The notes under the pieces are model-generated. The model ran no database searches, was not told the DNA's origin, and saw nothing but the letters and a program-made list of their open reading frames with translations. Positions 36,004 through 43,993 of a DNA stretch of 64,000 nt are shown here, piece after piece (position 1 is the first letter of the stretch; every line of letters starts with the position of its first letter). A program made the translations under genes and the position numbers. The DNA is from Nitrospirota bacterium (GTDB lineage: Bacteria; Nitrospirota; Thermodesulfovibrionia; Thermodesulfovibrionales; JdFR-88), in contig JACWAF010000035.1 in the NCBI GenBank assembly GCA_014874185.1, positions 1 through 64,000 of the forward strand, in the 5' to 3' direction.

Positions 36004-37098
36004 TTGTGCTCTATTTTTTTCATAGTTTCGAGCCAGCTCTTGGCTGGCCTTGCTCTTGGGGCGATACTCCAGAGGTCGGATTTCTGCATGGCGGGCGCTT
36101 TTCGGGACATCTTCCTGTTCGGGGATTACCTGAAGGCGCGGGCCATCTTCCTGGCTGTTTCCCTGCTTGTGCTGATCGTTTACCTGGAGAGGGTGGGCGG
36201 CCTTATCGGGTCATATCCGCCCTCTTTCTTCGCATCGCCTTCCGGGGCAGACCTCCTTGGGGGAGCGCTCTTTGGCATGGGGATGGTGCTTGGCGGCGGG
36301 TGCATGCTGGGCACATTGTACAAGATGGGCTCCGGCAAGGTGCTGAACCTTTTTACTTTCGCGGGGATGATCGCCGGCGGGATTTTCTATCCGGTGTTCC
36401 TGCCGCTCAAGCTGAAACTGGTCTCGGCCACCGGGTTTTTCCCGCGATGGACGGCCCTGGAGCAGATTGCGGGCATGCACGCAACGGCCGCCGGGTTCCT
36501 GTTAATATCAGCCCTGTTCATTGCAAGATGGGCCGGGAAAGGCCTCCTCTCCCAGAAGGGATACGCCGAAGGATACCTGCAGCTCTGGAAGGCGGCGCTG
36601 GCAATCGTGCTGGTCGTCTCGGCCCAGTACGTCTTTTCAGGCCGGCCCCTGTCGGTGACAAGCGGCATCTTCAAGATGAGCGCCCTGATGGCTCACGCGG
36701 CAACGCCCGCGGCATTCGCCTCGGTGCAGCCTTTTACCGGCAACTCCGTCAGGCTTGTCTATGGGCGCATAATGCCGGAGAGACTCATGAACGCCTTTGA
36801 CGCCGTGGGGATCACCCAGTTCCCGCTGATAGCGGGGATAGTGGGCGGCTCGTTCCTCTCGGCCCTCCAGTTGCGGGAGTTCAAGCCGCTGGGGGTTCCG
36901 CCCTTCGGACAGATAATCTCTTCCATATCGGGCGGGGCTCTCATGTCCGTGGGGGCCCTCATGGCCTCGGGCTGCAACCTGTGGCACTTCTTTGGCGGGC
37001 TTCCCGTCTTCGCGCTCCAGAGCATTCTTTTTCTTTTCGGGATAATACCCGGCAGCTATGCCGGAAGCCTCATAATAAAAAAGGCGGTCTGCAGATGA
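36004..37098 (+). CDS. YeeE/YedE-family sulfur transporter (first copy)
   Basis: 364 residues. The start is TTG 36004, with GGGAGGGGAAGGG just upstream and the promoter at 35938-35967. About nine membrane helices. Family marks are LQRSDFCMAGAFRDIFLFGD near residue 23, GGGCMLGTLYKMGSGK near 99 and ALMASGCNLWHFF near the end. YeeE/YedE proteins import thiosulfate or other sulfane-sulfur compounds, passing sulfur along buried cysteines. Its stop overlaps the tusA-like start (ATGA), so it is translated with that gene. Confidence 0.85.
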   Translation: MCSIFFIVSSQLLAGLALGAILQRSDFCMAGAFRDIFLFGDYLKARAIFLAVSLLVLIVYLERVGGLIGSYPPSFFASPSGADLLGGALFGMGMVLGGGCMLGTLYKMGSGKVLNLFTFAGMIAGGIFYPVFLPLKLKLVSATGFFPRWTALEQIAGMHATAAGFLLISALFIARWAGKGLLSQKGYAEGYLQLWKAALAIVLVVSAQYVFSGRPLSVTSGIFKMSALMAHAATPAAFASVQPFTGNSVRLVYGRIMPERLMNAFDAVGITQFPLIAGIVGGSFLSALQLREFKPLGVPPFGQIISSISGGALMSVGALMASGCNLWHFFGGLPVFALQSILFLFGIIPGSYAGSLIIKKAVCR

Positions 37099-37337
37099 CA
37101 AAAGACATAATGCTGGACATCAGGGGGCAGATATGCCCGGCCTGCCTGCTGATTACTCTCAGGGAGATTGCAAACAATAAATTCTCTCTGAAGAGGGGGC
37201 AGTCCAGGCTTGTCGTGAAGACGGACCACCGCGACGCCACCCGGACCATCCCCGGCGCGGCCGTTTCGATGGGTTATGAGACCAGGACCGAGAAGACGGA
37301 CGGCTATTACGAGATAACCATAGAGTACAGGAAATGA
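37095..37337 (+). CDS. TusA-family sulfur carrier with CPAC motif
   Basis: 80 residues. It begins TKDIMLDIRGQICPACLLITL; the usual motif CPxP is CPAC here, replacing the second Pro by Cys. The rest of the fold (LVVKTDHRDATRTIP, GYYEITIEYRK) is intact. TusA carries sulfur as a persulfide on its first Cys. It is overlapped by YedE upstream and by the histidine kinase start downstream (ATGA), so all are co-translated. A second, canonical TusA is at 45411. The CPAC form may handle a two-thiol intermediate. Confidence 0.85.
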   Translation: MTKDIMLDIRGQICPACLLITLREIANNKFSLKRGQSRLVVKTDHRDATRTIPGAAVSMGYETRTEKTDGYYEITIEYRK

Positions 37338-38632
37338 AATCCCCAGCCGCCACCCGGACGAAGAAGCCCCGGGCCGGGAAGTCCCTGGCCGGACTCGAAA
37401 AAGAAAAGAAGAAATTAAACGAATACATCAGGGACAAGGTAAACCAGCTCCTTACGGTCATGGGCACCAAGGCCCTCGATGAGCACGAACTGGACGAGAG
37501 CGATTTCCTGCAGCTTGACCCCATCGGCATAATCGCGCTCTCCTTCGAGCAGGTGCTGGAGCACCTGAAGGAGACCAACAAGAGCCTGGGCGTGGCAAAA
37601 AACCAGCTGCAGGCAGTCTTCGACACGGCAGGGGTATGCATCTCGATAGTGGACAGCGACATGCGCATAGTGAACTGCAACGAGAAGCAGAAGGAGCTTC
37701 TTGTCTCAGACCGCGATGAGATAATAGGCCACCACTGCTATGAGGTCTACTGCGGCAAGGAATCCCCCAGCCTGGACTGCCCCGCAATAGAGACCCTTGC
37801 CACGGGACGGCCCGTCCTGGTAAGGGAGGTCAAGAAGAAATCCAGGCATTTCCAGATAGTGACCTCCGCCCTCAAAGACAAGGCGGGCAATATTACAGGG
37901 GTCATAGAGGTCTCGATGGACGTGACCGAGAAGAAGAAGGCCGAGGAGGCGATGAGGCAGGCCGAAAAGCTCTCCGCAATCGGCCTCCTGGCCGCCGGGG
38001 TGGCCCACGAGCTTAACAACCCGCTTGGGAACATCCTTGGCTATGCCCTTCTGGCCCTGAAGGACCCGGCGCTCCAGGCGGACCAGCGGGAAAAGCTGGA
38101 GATAATAGTGGAGCAGGCGAAGAAAGGCAGCGAGATAGTGAAAGGCCTCCTGAACTTTTCGCGCCAGTCCCAGCCGCTCTTCGAGGAGATATCGATTGAG
38201 GACGTGATAAGAAAGGCGCTTAAGAACCTCTCCAGCCGCCTCTTGGCCCAGTCGGTTGAGGTGACCCTTGATATCGGAGATATGCCCAGAGTAATGGCGG
38301 ACCCCAAGCAGATGGAGATAGTCCTGATGAACCTCCTTATAAATTCCATGCAGGCCCTGGAGGGCAGGCCGGACGGGCTGATAAAAATAGCGGCGGGGAA
38401 AAAGGACGGCTTTCTTGAGGTGAGCATAAAGGACAACGGCCCGGGGATCCCGAAGGAGCTTCTGCCGGACATCTTCGATCCCTTCTGCACCACGAAGCCG
38501 GTGGGGCAGGGGGTGGGGCTTGGGCTTTCCATCTGCTCCGGCATTATCAAAAAGCATAACGGCTCCATAAGCGCCGGGAGCGCCGAAGGGGCTGTCTTCG
38601 CCTTCGCCATTCCCCTTGAAAGGAAAAACTAA
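37334..38632 (+). CDS. PAS-domain histidine kinase linked to sulfur genes
   Basis: 432 residues. Residues 1-80 are a charged, non-membrane region. A PAS domain (about 95-200) has an unusual Cys-rich stretch (HHCYEVYCGKESPSLDCPAI) that could sense redox or sulfane sulfur. HisKA follows with GVAHELNNPLGNILGYALL, then HATPase_c with NLLINSMQALEG, DNGPGIPKELLPDIFDPFCTT and GLGLSICSGIIK. It is soluble. Its ATG overlaps the TusA stop, and the sigma-54 response regulator follows after 9 bases, so the signal is probably a sulfur compound and the partner is clear. Confidence 0.88.
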   Translation: MKSPAATRTKKPRAGKSLAGLEKEKKKLNEYIRDKVNQLLTVMGTKALDEHELDESDFLQLDPIGIIALSFEQVLEHLKETNKSLGVAKNQLQAVFDTAGVCISIVDSDMRIVNCNEKQKELLVSDRDEIIGHHCYEVYCGKESPSLDCPAIETLATGRPVLVREVKKKSRHFQIVTSALKDKAGNITGVIEVSMDVTEKKKAEEAMRQAEKLSAIGLLAAGVAHELNNPLGNILGYALLALKDPALQADQREKLEIIVEQAKKGSEIVKGLLNFSRQSQPLFEEISIEDVIRKALKNLSSRLLAQSVEVTLDIGDMPRVMADPKQMEIVLMNLLINSMQALEGRPDGLIKIAAGKKDGFLEVSIKDNGPGIPKELLPDIFDPFCTTKPVGQGVGLGLSICSGIIKKHNGSISAGSAEGAVFAFAIPLERKN

Positions 38633-38641
38633 GGAAACAGC

Positions 38642-39979
38642 ATGGAACGGATACTGGTAGTCGAGGACGACCTTCGGATGAGGGAGCTTGTAACCGGGCT
38701 TTTGCAGAAGCAGGGTTATTCGGTGAAGGCCTGCGCCGAGGGCAAGAGGGCGCTCATCTCGCTTAAAGAGGAGGACTTTGACCTGGTCGTGACCGATCTC
38801 AAGATGCCCGACCTGGACGGCATAGACGTGCTTGCCTTTTCCAAGGAGACAAGCCCCACCAGGCCCGTCGTCGTCATAACCGGCTATGGCACGATAGAGA
38901 CCGCCGTGCGGGCCATGAAACTGGGGGCCTTTGATTATATGCAGAAGCCCTTCGACCCCGACGAGCTTTTGATGCTCGTGAAAAGGGCGCTGGAGTTCAA
39001 CCGCCTCTTCAGCCCCGGCCTTATGCTCTCGCCACGGTTCGAGGAATCCATGCAGGCGGATTTCGTGGGCACTAATAAATCCATAGTGGAATTGAAAAAG
39101 ATGATAGAGATAATCGCCCCTCTGGACGCAACCGTGCTTGTACAGGGCGAGACGGGGACGGGAAAGGAGCTTGTGGCAAAATTAATCCATAAGCTCAGCT
39201 CCAGAAATGCCGAAAAGTTCCTGCCCGTAAACTGCGGGGCCTTTGCGGAACCCCTGATAGAGAGCGAGTTCTTCGGCCACGAAAAGGGCTCTTTCACCGG
39301 GGCCGCGGGCATGAAGAAGGGCCTCTTCGAGGCCGCCCACAAGGGCGCAATTTTCCTGGACGAGATCAATAACTCGAGCCAGGGCTTCCAGATAAAGCTC
39401 TTGAGGGTATTGCAGGAAGGCATTTTTACAAGAGTCGGCGGGCTGGAGCCAATCAGCGTGGACGTGCGCGTCATAGCCGCATCCAATGCGGACCTGGTCC
39501 GCGAGGCCGCCGAGGGCAGGTTCAGGAAGGACCTCTTCTACAGGCTGAACGTCATCTCTCTTACGATCCCGCCCCTCAGGGAGCGCAGGGACGACATCCC
39601 GCTCCTCGCCCATTATTTCCTCAGGAAATATAACCGGAAATTTTCAAAGGAGGTCAAAAACTTCAGGCCGGAGGCCCTGGAGGCGCTCGTCTCCTATCAG
39701 TGGCCGGGCAACGTGCGCGAGCTGGAGAACAATATCGCCCGCGCCCTGATAGTGGAGCCCGGCGAGGAGATAGCCCTCAAGTCCCTTCCCGCGGAGATGA
39801 AGGGCAGAAAGGGCCTGGAGGTTGAAGGCTCCTCCTCCGTAAGCATCGAAGAGATGGAAAAGACCCTTATCGAGATGACCCTGAAGGGCAACGGCGGCCA
39901 GAAGGCGCGGACCGCCCAGGCCCTGGGCATAAGCGTCTCCACCCTCTGGAGAAAGCTGAAGAAATACAGTCTCGCCTGA
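38642..39979 (+). CDS. NtrC-family sigma-54-dependent response regulator
   Basis: 445 residues. The receiver domain (1-118) has phosphoacceptor Asp52 (VVTDLKMPDLDG) and acidic ILVVEDD. The AAA+ domain (about 145-380) has Walker A GETGTGKE, the sigma-54 contact loop GSFTGAAGMKKG and Walker B GAIFLDEINN. The C-terminal Fis-type HTH reads QKARTAQALGISVSTLWRKL. Once phosphorylated by the kinase encoded 9 bases upstream, it should activate sigma-54 promoters; a -24/-12 match lies at 40439 before the next operon. Confidence 0.93.
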   Translation: MERILVVEDDLRMRELVTGLLQKQGYSVKACAEGKRALISLKEEDFDLVVTDLKMPDLDGIDVLAFSKETSPTRPVVVITGYGTIETAVRAMKLGAFDYMQKPFDPDELLMLVKRALEFNRLFSPGLMLSPRFEESMQADFVGTNKSIVELKKMIEIIAPLDATVLVQGETGTGKELVAKLIHKLSSRNAEKFLPVNCGAFAEPLIESEFFGHEKGSFTGAAGMKKGLFEAAHKGAIFLDEINNSSQGFQIKLLRVLQEGIFTRVGGLEPISVDVRVIAASNADLVREAAEGRFRKDLFYRLNVISLTIPPLRERRDDIPLLAHYFLRKYNRKFSKEVKNFRPEALEALVSYQWPGNVRELENNIARALIVEPGEEIALKSLPAEMKGRKGLEVEGSSSVSIEEMEKTLIEMTLKGNGGQKARTAQALGISVSTLWRKLKKYSLA

Positions 39980-40116
39980 TTCCGGTAATGGTACAGTTTG
40001 AAAATTAGGCTCTTCCGGGAATCGTGTGGGTAGTCCCCCCCCCTTTGGAAAAGGGGGGAGAGGGGGGATTTTAAAAATAAATGCTCCACTAAAAAGATTG
40101 GCATTCTTGCGGGGGC

Positions 40117-40319
40117 TTAGAAAAAACATGGCGGATGCCGAAAAGTATCTATGGTCAAGGTTTCCATAGCCGGAGTAACTCTCAGGCTTTGATGTATCCG
40201 GCAGAAATTGTAATACATGAAGTGTAAGGCTACTGAATGGGCCAGGTTTTCCACTTTCTTAGAAAAGGCATTTGTTAAGCGGGTAAACCTTCTCATGCTC
40301 ATACGCTACCCTGATTCCG
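40117..40319 (-). pseudogene. IS1-like transposase fragment
   Basis: The minus strand encodes RRFTRLTNAFSKKVENLAHS and HFMYYNFCRIHQSLRVTPAM, which recall the C-terminal region of IS1-like transposases common in environmental bacteria. The upstream reading (ERNQGS) continues in another frame and the tail after TPAM diverges, so the gene is broken. Upstream of it (39980-40116) I see only C/G runs with a hairpin near 40035-40060. Confidence 0.6.
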
Positions 40320-40348
40320 TTCAAAATGAAACGGCTTTTCATTTTGAA
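40320..40348. promoter_or_regulatory. 12-bp perfect inverted repeat, candidate activator binding site
   Basis: TTCAAAATGAAA (40320-40331) and TTTCATTTTGAA (40337-40348) are exact reverse complements with five bases between. Their centre is about 105 bases upstream of the -24 GG, the range in which NtrC-type activators bind. It lies beside the transposase remnant, so an IS-related origin is possible. Confidence 0.55.
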
Positions 40349-40438
40349 TTGCCCCGCAAACCGCTCCAACAGGACCGCTTAAACAAGAACTATTTGATTT
40401 AAAACCAATTTTCCTCTTTTAAACCTATTACGCCCGCC

Positions 40439-40453
40439 TGGCATTGTTATTGC
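40439..40453 (+). promoter_or_regulatory. sigma-54 (-24/-12) promoter of the sulfur operon
   Basis: TGGCATTGTTATTGC has GG at 40440-40441 and GC at 40452-40453, ten bases apart, with TGGCA and TTGC halves as in the consensus. Transcription would start near 40465, just before GGGAGG and ATG 40499. A sigma-54 activator is encoded upstream at 38642. Confidence 0.65.
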
Positions 40454-40498
40454 CATTACCTGAGCAAGCAAATCTCGTTTTGGGGAGGCGGCAAGTTC

Positions 40499-41095
40499 AT
40501 GTGGATGTCTTTATTGTGTGCCGGCGGGCAGGGCCGGGCGGAAGAGCGGATTGAAGGCCCGGCTATAAATCTACTGGTGTTTTCATCGAGGACGGCCCTG
40601 GTCGCCTCCGGAATAGCGCCCATCCTCGGCCAGAACTTCTCCGCCCGCATTGAGACATTCACGGCGGAGATGCCCTCCGGGGTGGAATCCAAAAAAACTT
40701 CTGATCCCGTAAGGTATTCGGCAGTCTCATTTCTGGAACATATGCGGGGGGTGCGGCAGGACGGGGTAATGCTGGCCCTCACGGATGCGCCCCTATATTA
40801 TCCGGGATTCAGCCGCGTATTCGGCCTTTCACAGCCCTCATACGGGGTCTCGGTGGTCTCGGTGGCATTCTTCGGCTCGCGTGAAGGGGACCTCTGCGAG
40901 CGGGCGGTAAAGACGGCCACACATGAACTGGGCCATCTCTACGGCCTGGCGCACTGTACGGACCCCTTTTGCGCGATGTTCTTCTCCTACGGGCTTTCCG
41001 ATACCGACCGGAAACTTGCCCGGTTTTGTCCCGGATGCGAAGAAAAGCTCTCAATAAACCTGGAAAGGAGGCATATGACATGGCTGGAGAGGTAA
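40499..41095 (+). CDS. amzA: archaemetzincin-family zinc protease
   Basis: 198 residues. The zinc motif is HELGHLYGLAHC, followed by DPFCAMFF (Met-turn) and RFCPGCE: the extra Cys site that defines archaemetzincins. It has GGAGG 11 bases before ATG 40499, though the true start is not certain. Archaemetzincins (AMZ) are metalloproteases of unknown natural substrate. It is the first gene of the sulfur operon: its end overlaps the next gene by 16 bases. A role in processing an operon product is possible but inferred. Confidence 0.82.
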   Translation: MWMSLLCAGGQGRAEERIEGPAINLLVFSSRTALVASGIAPILGQNFSARIETFTAEMPSGVESKKTSDPVRYSAVSFLEHMRGVRQDGVMLALTDAPLYYPGFSRVFGLSQPSYGVSVVSVAFFGSREGDLCERAVKTATHELGHLYGLAHCTDPFCAMFFSYGLSDTDRKLARFCPGCEEKLSINLERRHMTWLER

Positions 41096-41262
41096 AAGCG
41101 GGACTGACGCTCCCGTGGATATGGGTGGCTTTCATAATAGCCTACTTGTCGGTGGGGTTCATGCTGCCCCCCTTTGATAAACCGTTAAAGCAGCTTGGCA
41201 AGACCAAGGTCCAGATGCAGGAGCAGGACAACAGCAAGGGCAACAATGACATCGTCTTCTAA
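41080..41262 (+). CDS. small single-helix membrane protein
   Basis: 60 residues. ATG 41080 follows AAGGAGG (41065-41071). One membrane helix (LPWIWVAFIIAYLSVGFML) is followed by a polar tail with KPLKQLGKTKVQM. It overlaps both neighbours (16 bases with the archaemetzincin, 17 with the next gene), so translation is coupled. Its function is unknown. Confidence 0.65.
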   Translation: MAGEVKAGLTLPWIWVAFIIAYLSVGFMLPPFDKPLKQLGKTKVQMQEQDNSKGNNDIVF

Positions 41263-41668
41263 AACAGTTCTTTTGCTGGCGGCGTTTTTATCCGTCCCGT
41301 TTGCCGCGGGGGCGGCCTGTCCGCCCGCAAGCGGCCGGTTCGAATGGTCTTCATCCGGTGCGCCCGCCAAAGTGGTAACCGGACGTAAAACCGAAATCGG
41401 CTTCGAGTTCCAGGCACCGGGGGAAGTGCGCGAGGCGTCTTTCCGCATTTCCGCGGGCGCGGAGCGGATGGGGATAAGACTTGTTCCCGTGAAGGCCGCC
41501 GTTTCAAATGGCAGGGTGAGCGGAAAGGTCCTCTTCCTGGTGCCCAGGGGGATGCCGCTTGGCAGACACGAACTCACGATAGAGGCCTTCGACCAGGACG
41601 GATGCCCGATAGGGACGGGCACGATGCCGTTCATACTTCTGCCTTCCGGCAGTGAATGCCTGTGCTGA
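41246..41668 (+). CDS. secreted protein of unknown function A (ends in Cys)
   Basis: 140 residues from ATG 41246. A signal peptide (about residues 1-22) is followed by a beta-rich domain with CPPASGRFEWSSSG near the start, VPRGMPLGRHELTIEAF and GTMPFILLPSG. It ends SECLC, so a Cys is the last residue. It shares VPxGMPLGR...MPFxLLP with the next gene and is clearly its paralogue. It probably belongs to one of the hypothetical families that accompany YedE/TusA/DsrE genes in sulfur-disproportionating bacteria. No known enzyme family is recognised. Confidence 0.7.
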   Translation: MTSSSKTVLLLAAFLSVPFAAGAACPPASGRFEWSSSGAPAKVVTGRKTEIGFEFQAPGEVREASFRISAGAERMGIRLVPVKAAVSNGRVSGKVLFLVPRGMPLGRHELTIEAFDQDGCPIGTGTMPFILLPSGSECLC

Positions 41669-41694
41669 GCACAAAAAAGCATAAAGGAGGAATG

Positions 41695-42168
41695 ATGCGG
41701 AAAAGTTTTTTGTTAATCGCGCTGGTTGCTGGTTTTCTGGCCGCTGGGCTGATCGACTTCACCCTTCCGGGCGCAAAGAGCGGGGTCAGCGTCCCGGCCC
41801 TGGCCGATGAGGCGGGCGCGCAGTTTGCGTGGCATCCCAACAGGCCGGGAGTGACCAGGGCGCAGATAGCACTGGGGAGGGCCGCCACACTGAAATTCGA
41901 ATTCACCGTAAGGGGGCTTCCGGACGGGACGCCGGTTAAATTCGGCATCCCGAAGAAGTACGTGGAGATCGGCGTAGTGGTAGACCCGAAGGAAGTAGTT
42001 GTCAAACAGGGCGTGGCCCGTTCGATGGCGATCTTCGCCGTTCCGCCGGGCATGCCGCTTGGCAGGTTCGATATGCCCGTAGTGGCCGTGAACGCGAATA
42101 CCAACAAGGAGCTTGGCAGGGGGGCGATACCTTTCATGCTGCTTCCGGCCGGCGTGGGCGGGTGCTGA
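41695..42168 (+). CDS. secreted protein of unknown function B (ends in Gly-Gly-Cys)
   Basis: 157 residues from ATG 41695 (AAAGGAGG upstream). The signal peptide (about 1-25) or anchor leads into the same domain as protein A: FAWHPNRPGVTRAQ, LKFEFTVRGLPDG, VPPGMPLGRFDMPVVAVN and IPFMLLPAGVGGC. The protein ends in VGGC. A Gly-rich C-terminal Cys recalls the SoxY carrier arm (GGCGG), which binds sulfur covalently, but the fold is not shown to be related. The gene is 26 bases after paralogue A and 30 before the rhodanese. Confidence 0.72.
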   Translation: MRKSFLLIALVAGFLAAGLIDFTLPGAKSGVSVPALADEAGAQFAWHPNRPGVTRAQIALGRAATLKFEFTVRGLPDGTPVKFGIPKKYVEIGVVVDPKEVVVKQGVARSMAIFAVPPGMPLGRFDMPVVAVNANTNKELGRGAIPFMLLPAGVGGC

Positions 42169-42198
42169 AAAAACAAATCAGGAGCAGGGGGGAAAAAC

Positions 42199-43203
42199 AT
42201 GAGGAGAAAGGGTTTCTTGATTCTGGCTTTGGCGGCAATGGGACTGGTGTTTTCGTTATGCGTGGCGGCGTATGCGGGCGAGACAGGCATACTGATGTCC
42301 CCATCGGACGTGGCGCAGATCGCAGCCAGCCCGGACTGGGTGGTCCTGGATTGCAGGCCGAAGAAGAAGTACGACAAGGAGCACATCCAGGGGGCCATTA
42401 CGCTTGGAGACTCTTGCAGGACGGTGCTCAGGGACGGCACGCAGAGGGCCCTGCCCGCGCCGAAGATCGAGAAGATACTGGGCGCGGCGGGCATAAACAA
42501 TGACAAACACGTGGTTGTCTATTCGGACGGCGACCTGGTCCATGCCTCTGTTGGTTATTGGGTGATGGAGTACATGGGAGACAAACACGTGCATTTCCTG
42601 GACGGCGGGATAATCCAGTGGAAGGCCGAAGGCAGGCCGGTCAGTTCTCAGCAGACGAAGCTTGCGCCCGCAAGGTTCACCGCCCATGTGCAGAAGCGGC
42701 TCATCGCGACAACCCCCGAGGTGCTGAAGATCGCAAGGGGGCGGCTGCATGAGCAGGTCGTGGACAGCCGCACGGCCAAGGAGCACGACGGCTATGATGT
42801 CCGCGCCCTTAGGGGCGGCTATATACCCCATACCACAGTGAACATCTCGCACGAGCTTACCTTCGACAAGGCAACCGGCAAGCTGCTGCCCCTTTCGGTG
42901 CTTGGCTCTCAAAGGTTTTTCGGCCAGCTTGACAGGAACAAAAGGACGGTCACCTACTGCCAGACCGGTTCCCGCTCCACACTCCTCTACATAGAGCTGA
43001 AGCTCCTCGGGTTCAAGGACGTGGCCAACTACGACGACTCCTGGGTCGTATACGGCGACCACTTCAACCCGCCCTATCCCATTGCCAACGAGCAATGGAT
43101 GAACCTGGAGCCGATGCAGAAAGATATGCCGAAGATGGAGAAGGAGATCGAAAAGCTGAAGAAAGAGGTCGAAGAGCTTAAAAAGGCCAAAGAGGCCCAA
43201 TAA
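42199..43203 (+). CDS. exported two-domain rhodanese (thiosulfate/sulfane sulfurtransferase)
   Basis: 334 residues. The signal peptide (1-25, ends AYA) is followed by rhodanese domain 1 (about 30-150, VVLDCRPKKKYDKEHIQGA). Domain 1 lacks a catalytic Cys at the loop (VVYSDGDLVHA). Domain 2 (about 170-290) has VVDSRTAKEHDGYDVRALRGGYIPH and the active-site loop TYCQTGSRS with an ordinary TGC codon. The tail (300-334) is a Glu/Lys coiled coil. It should move sulfane sulfur in the periplasm and sits 11 bases before a DsrE-like gene. Pairs of an inactive and an active domain are common in this family. Confidence 0.85.
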   Translation: MRRKGFLILALAAMGLVFSLCVAAYAGETGILMSPSDVAQIAASPDWVVLDCRPKKKYDKEHIQGAITLGDSCRTVLRDGTQRALPAPKIEKILGAAGINNDKHVVVYSDGDLVHASVGYWVMEYMGDKHVHFLDGGIIQWKAEGRPVSSQQTKLAPARFTAHVQKRLIATTPEVLKIARGRLHEQVVDSRTAKEHDGYDVRALRGGYIPHTTVNISHELTFDKATGKLLPLSVLGSQRFFGQLDRNKRTVTYCQTGSRSTLLYIELKLLGFKDVANYDDSWVVYGDHFNPPYPIANEQWMNLEPMQKDMPKMEKEIEKLKKEVEELKKAKEAQ

Positions 43204-43214
43204 AGGACTGTGCA

Positions 43215-43517
43215 ATGAAACTTGGAATACTCGTAAACACGGACAGTCACCTGGCCCACGTAGTGGGGCTTGCGAATGCCGCAGTGCGCCAAGGGCACGG
43301 GGTCTTCATATTCGCAATGGACGAGGGGACAAAACTCCTGGAGCAGGAGGACTTCCGCAAGCTCTCCGGGTTGGACGGAGTCGAGGTCTCTTTCTGCGAC
43401 CACGGCGCCTGCCTCCTGGGTGTGAACAAGGAAGGGCTCCCTGAAAAAATAATCTGCGGAAGCCAGTACAACAACGCCGTGATGTGCCAGGACTCGGACA
43501 GGGTGATAGTCCTTTGA
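43215..43517 (+). CDS. DsrE-family sulfur-relay protein
   Basis: 100 residues. It begins MKLGILVNTDSHLAHVVGLA and has Cys at FCDHGACLLG, IICGS and VMCQDSDRVIVL. DsrE-family proteins pass persulfide sulfur to TusA-like carriers in the cytoplasm. The C-terminal Cys before QDSDRV is the best candidate for the active residue. It is the only one of the three small DsrE/DsrH-like proteins in this operon that contains Cys. Confidence 0.8.
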   Translation: MKLGILVNTDSHLAHVVGLANAAVRQGHGVFIFAMDEGTKLLEQEDFRKLSGLDGVEVSFCDHGACLLGVNKEGLPEKIICGSQYNNAVMCQDSDRVIVL

Positions 43518-43530
43518 AGGAGAGACTGCA

Positions 43531-43797
43531 ATGGCTGGGAAGATAGCGGTGCTTGCGGGGGGTAGACAGGCCGAGGCCCTGAGGATGGCCATAGGCCTTA
43601 CCCTGCTTGACGACACGGTGGACGTCTTCCTGACGGCCCCGCTTCAGGCCGGGGATGAAGTGGCCGCCCAGCTCGAGGGGGCGCGCGAGCTTGCCGTAGG
43701 GCTCTATTCCAATATGGCGGAGCAGGGGTTCGAGCCCATCGGGGTCAGGGAGATGGCTGAAAAAATCCTCGAATACGACCACATACTGCCCTATTAG
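43531..43797 (+). CDS. DsrE-like small protein without cysteine
   Basis: 88 residues. It begins MAGKIAVLAGGRQAEALRMA and ends LEYDHILPY, the typical DsrE/F beta-alpha start. There is no Cys at all, so it cannot carry sulfur itself and may be a structural partner of the Cys-containing DsrE in a hexamer-like complex. It is 13 bases after its neighbour. Confidence 0.68.
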   Translation: MAGKIAVLAGGRQAEALRMAIGLTLLDDTVDVFLTAPLQAGDEVAAQLEGARELAVGLYSNMAEQGFEPIGVREMAEKILEYDHILPY

Positions 43798-43809
43798 GGA
43801 GGGTTGCAA

Positions 43810-43980
43810 ATGAAGGTGCTGCACATAATGGGCTCCCGGCCGGAAGAGGTTGCCTTTCAAATTTTGGAGGCGCACGCCGGGATGAGGGATGTAAAGCTGA
43901 TAGACCTGAAAAACACCGGTCTCACGTATGACGAGATCGTGAAAGAGATCTTCTCCGCGGACAAGGTCATCTCATGGTAA
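43810..43980 (+). CDS. short DsrH/TusB-like protein
   Basis: 56 residues. ATG 43810 follows GAGGG, and the frame reads MKVLHIMGSRPEEVAFQILE to a tail FSADKVISW. The end (DKVISW) is like the C-terminus of DsrH/TusB, though the protein is shorter than usual and has no Cys. It fits exactly between two operon genes (12 and 13 bases). I infer it is the third small subunit of a DsrEFH-like complex. Confidence 0.6.
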   Translation: MKVLHIMGSRPEEVAFQILEAHAGMRDVKLIDLKNTGLTYDEIVKEIFSADKVISW

Positions 43981-43993
43981 GGAAGGAGGAACA

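Noticed and set aside
40035-40060. Terminator after the sigma-54 regulator
   Set aside because: CCCCCCTTT-GGAAA-AGGGGGG forms a hairpin, but it is part of a widespread C/G-rich repeat and has no clear T-run on the right side.
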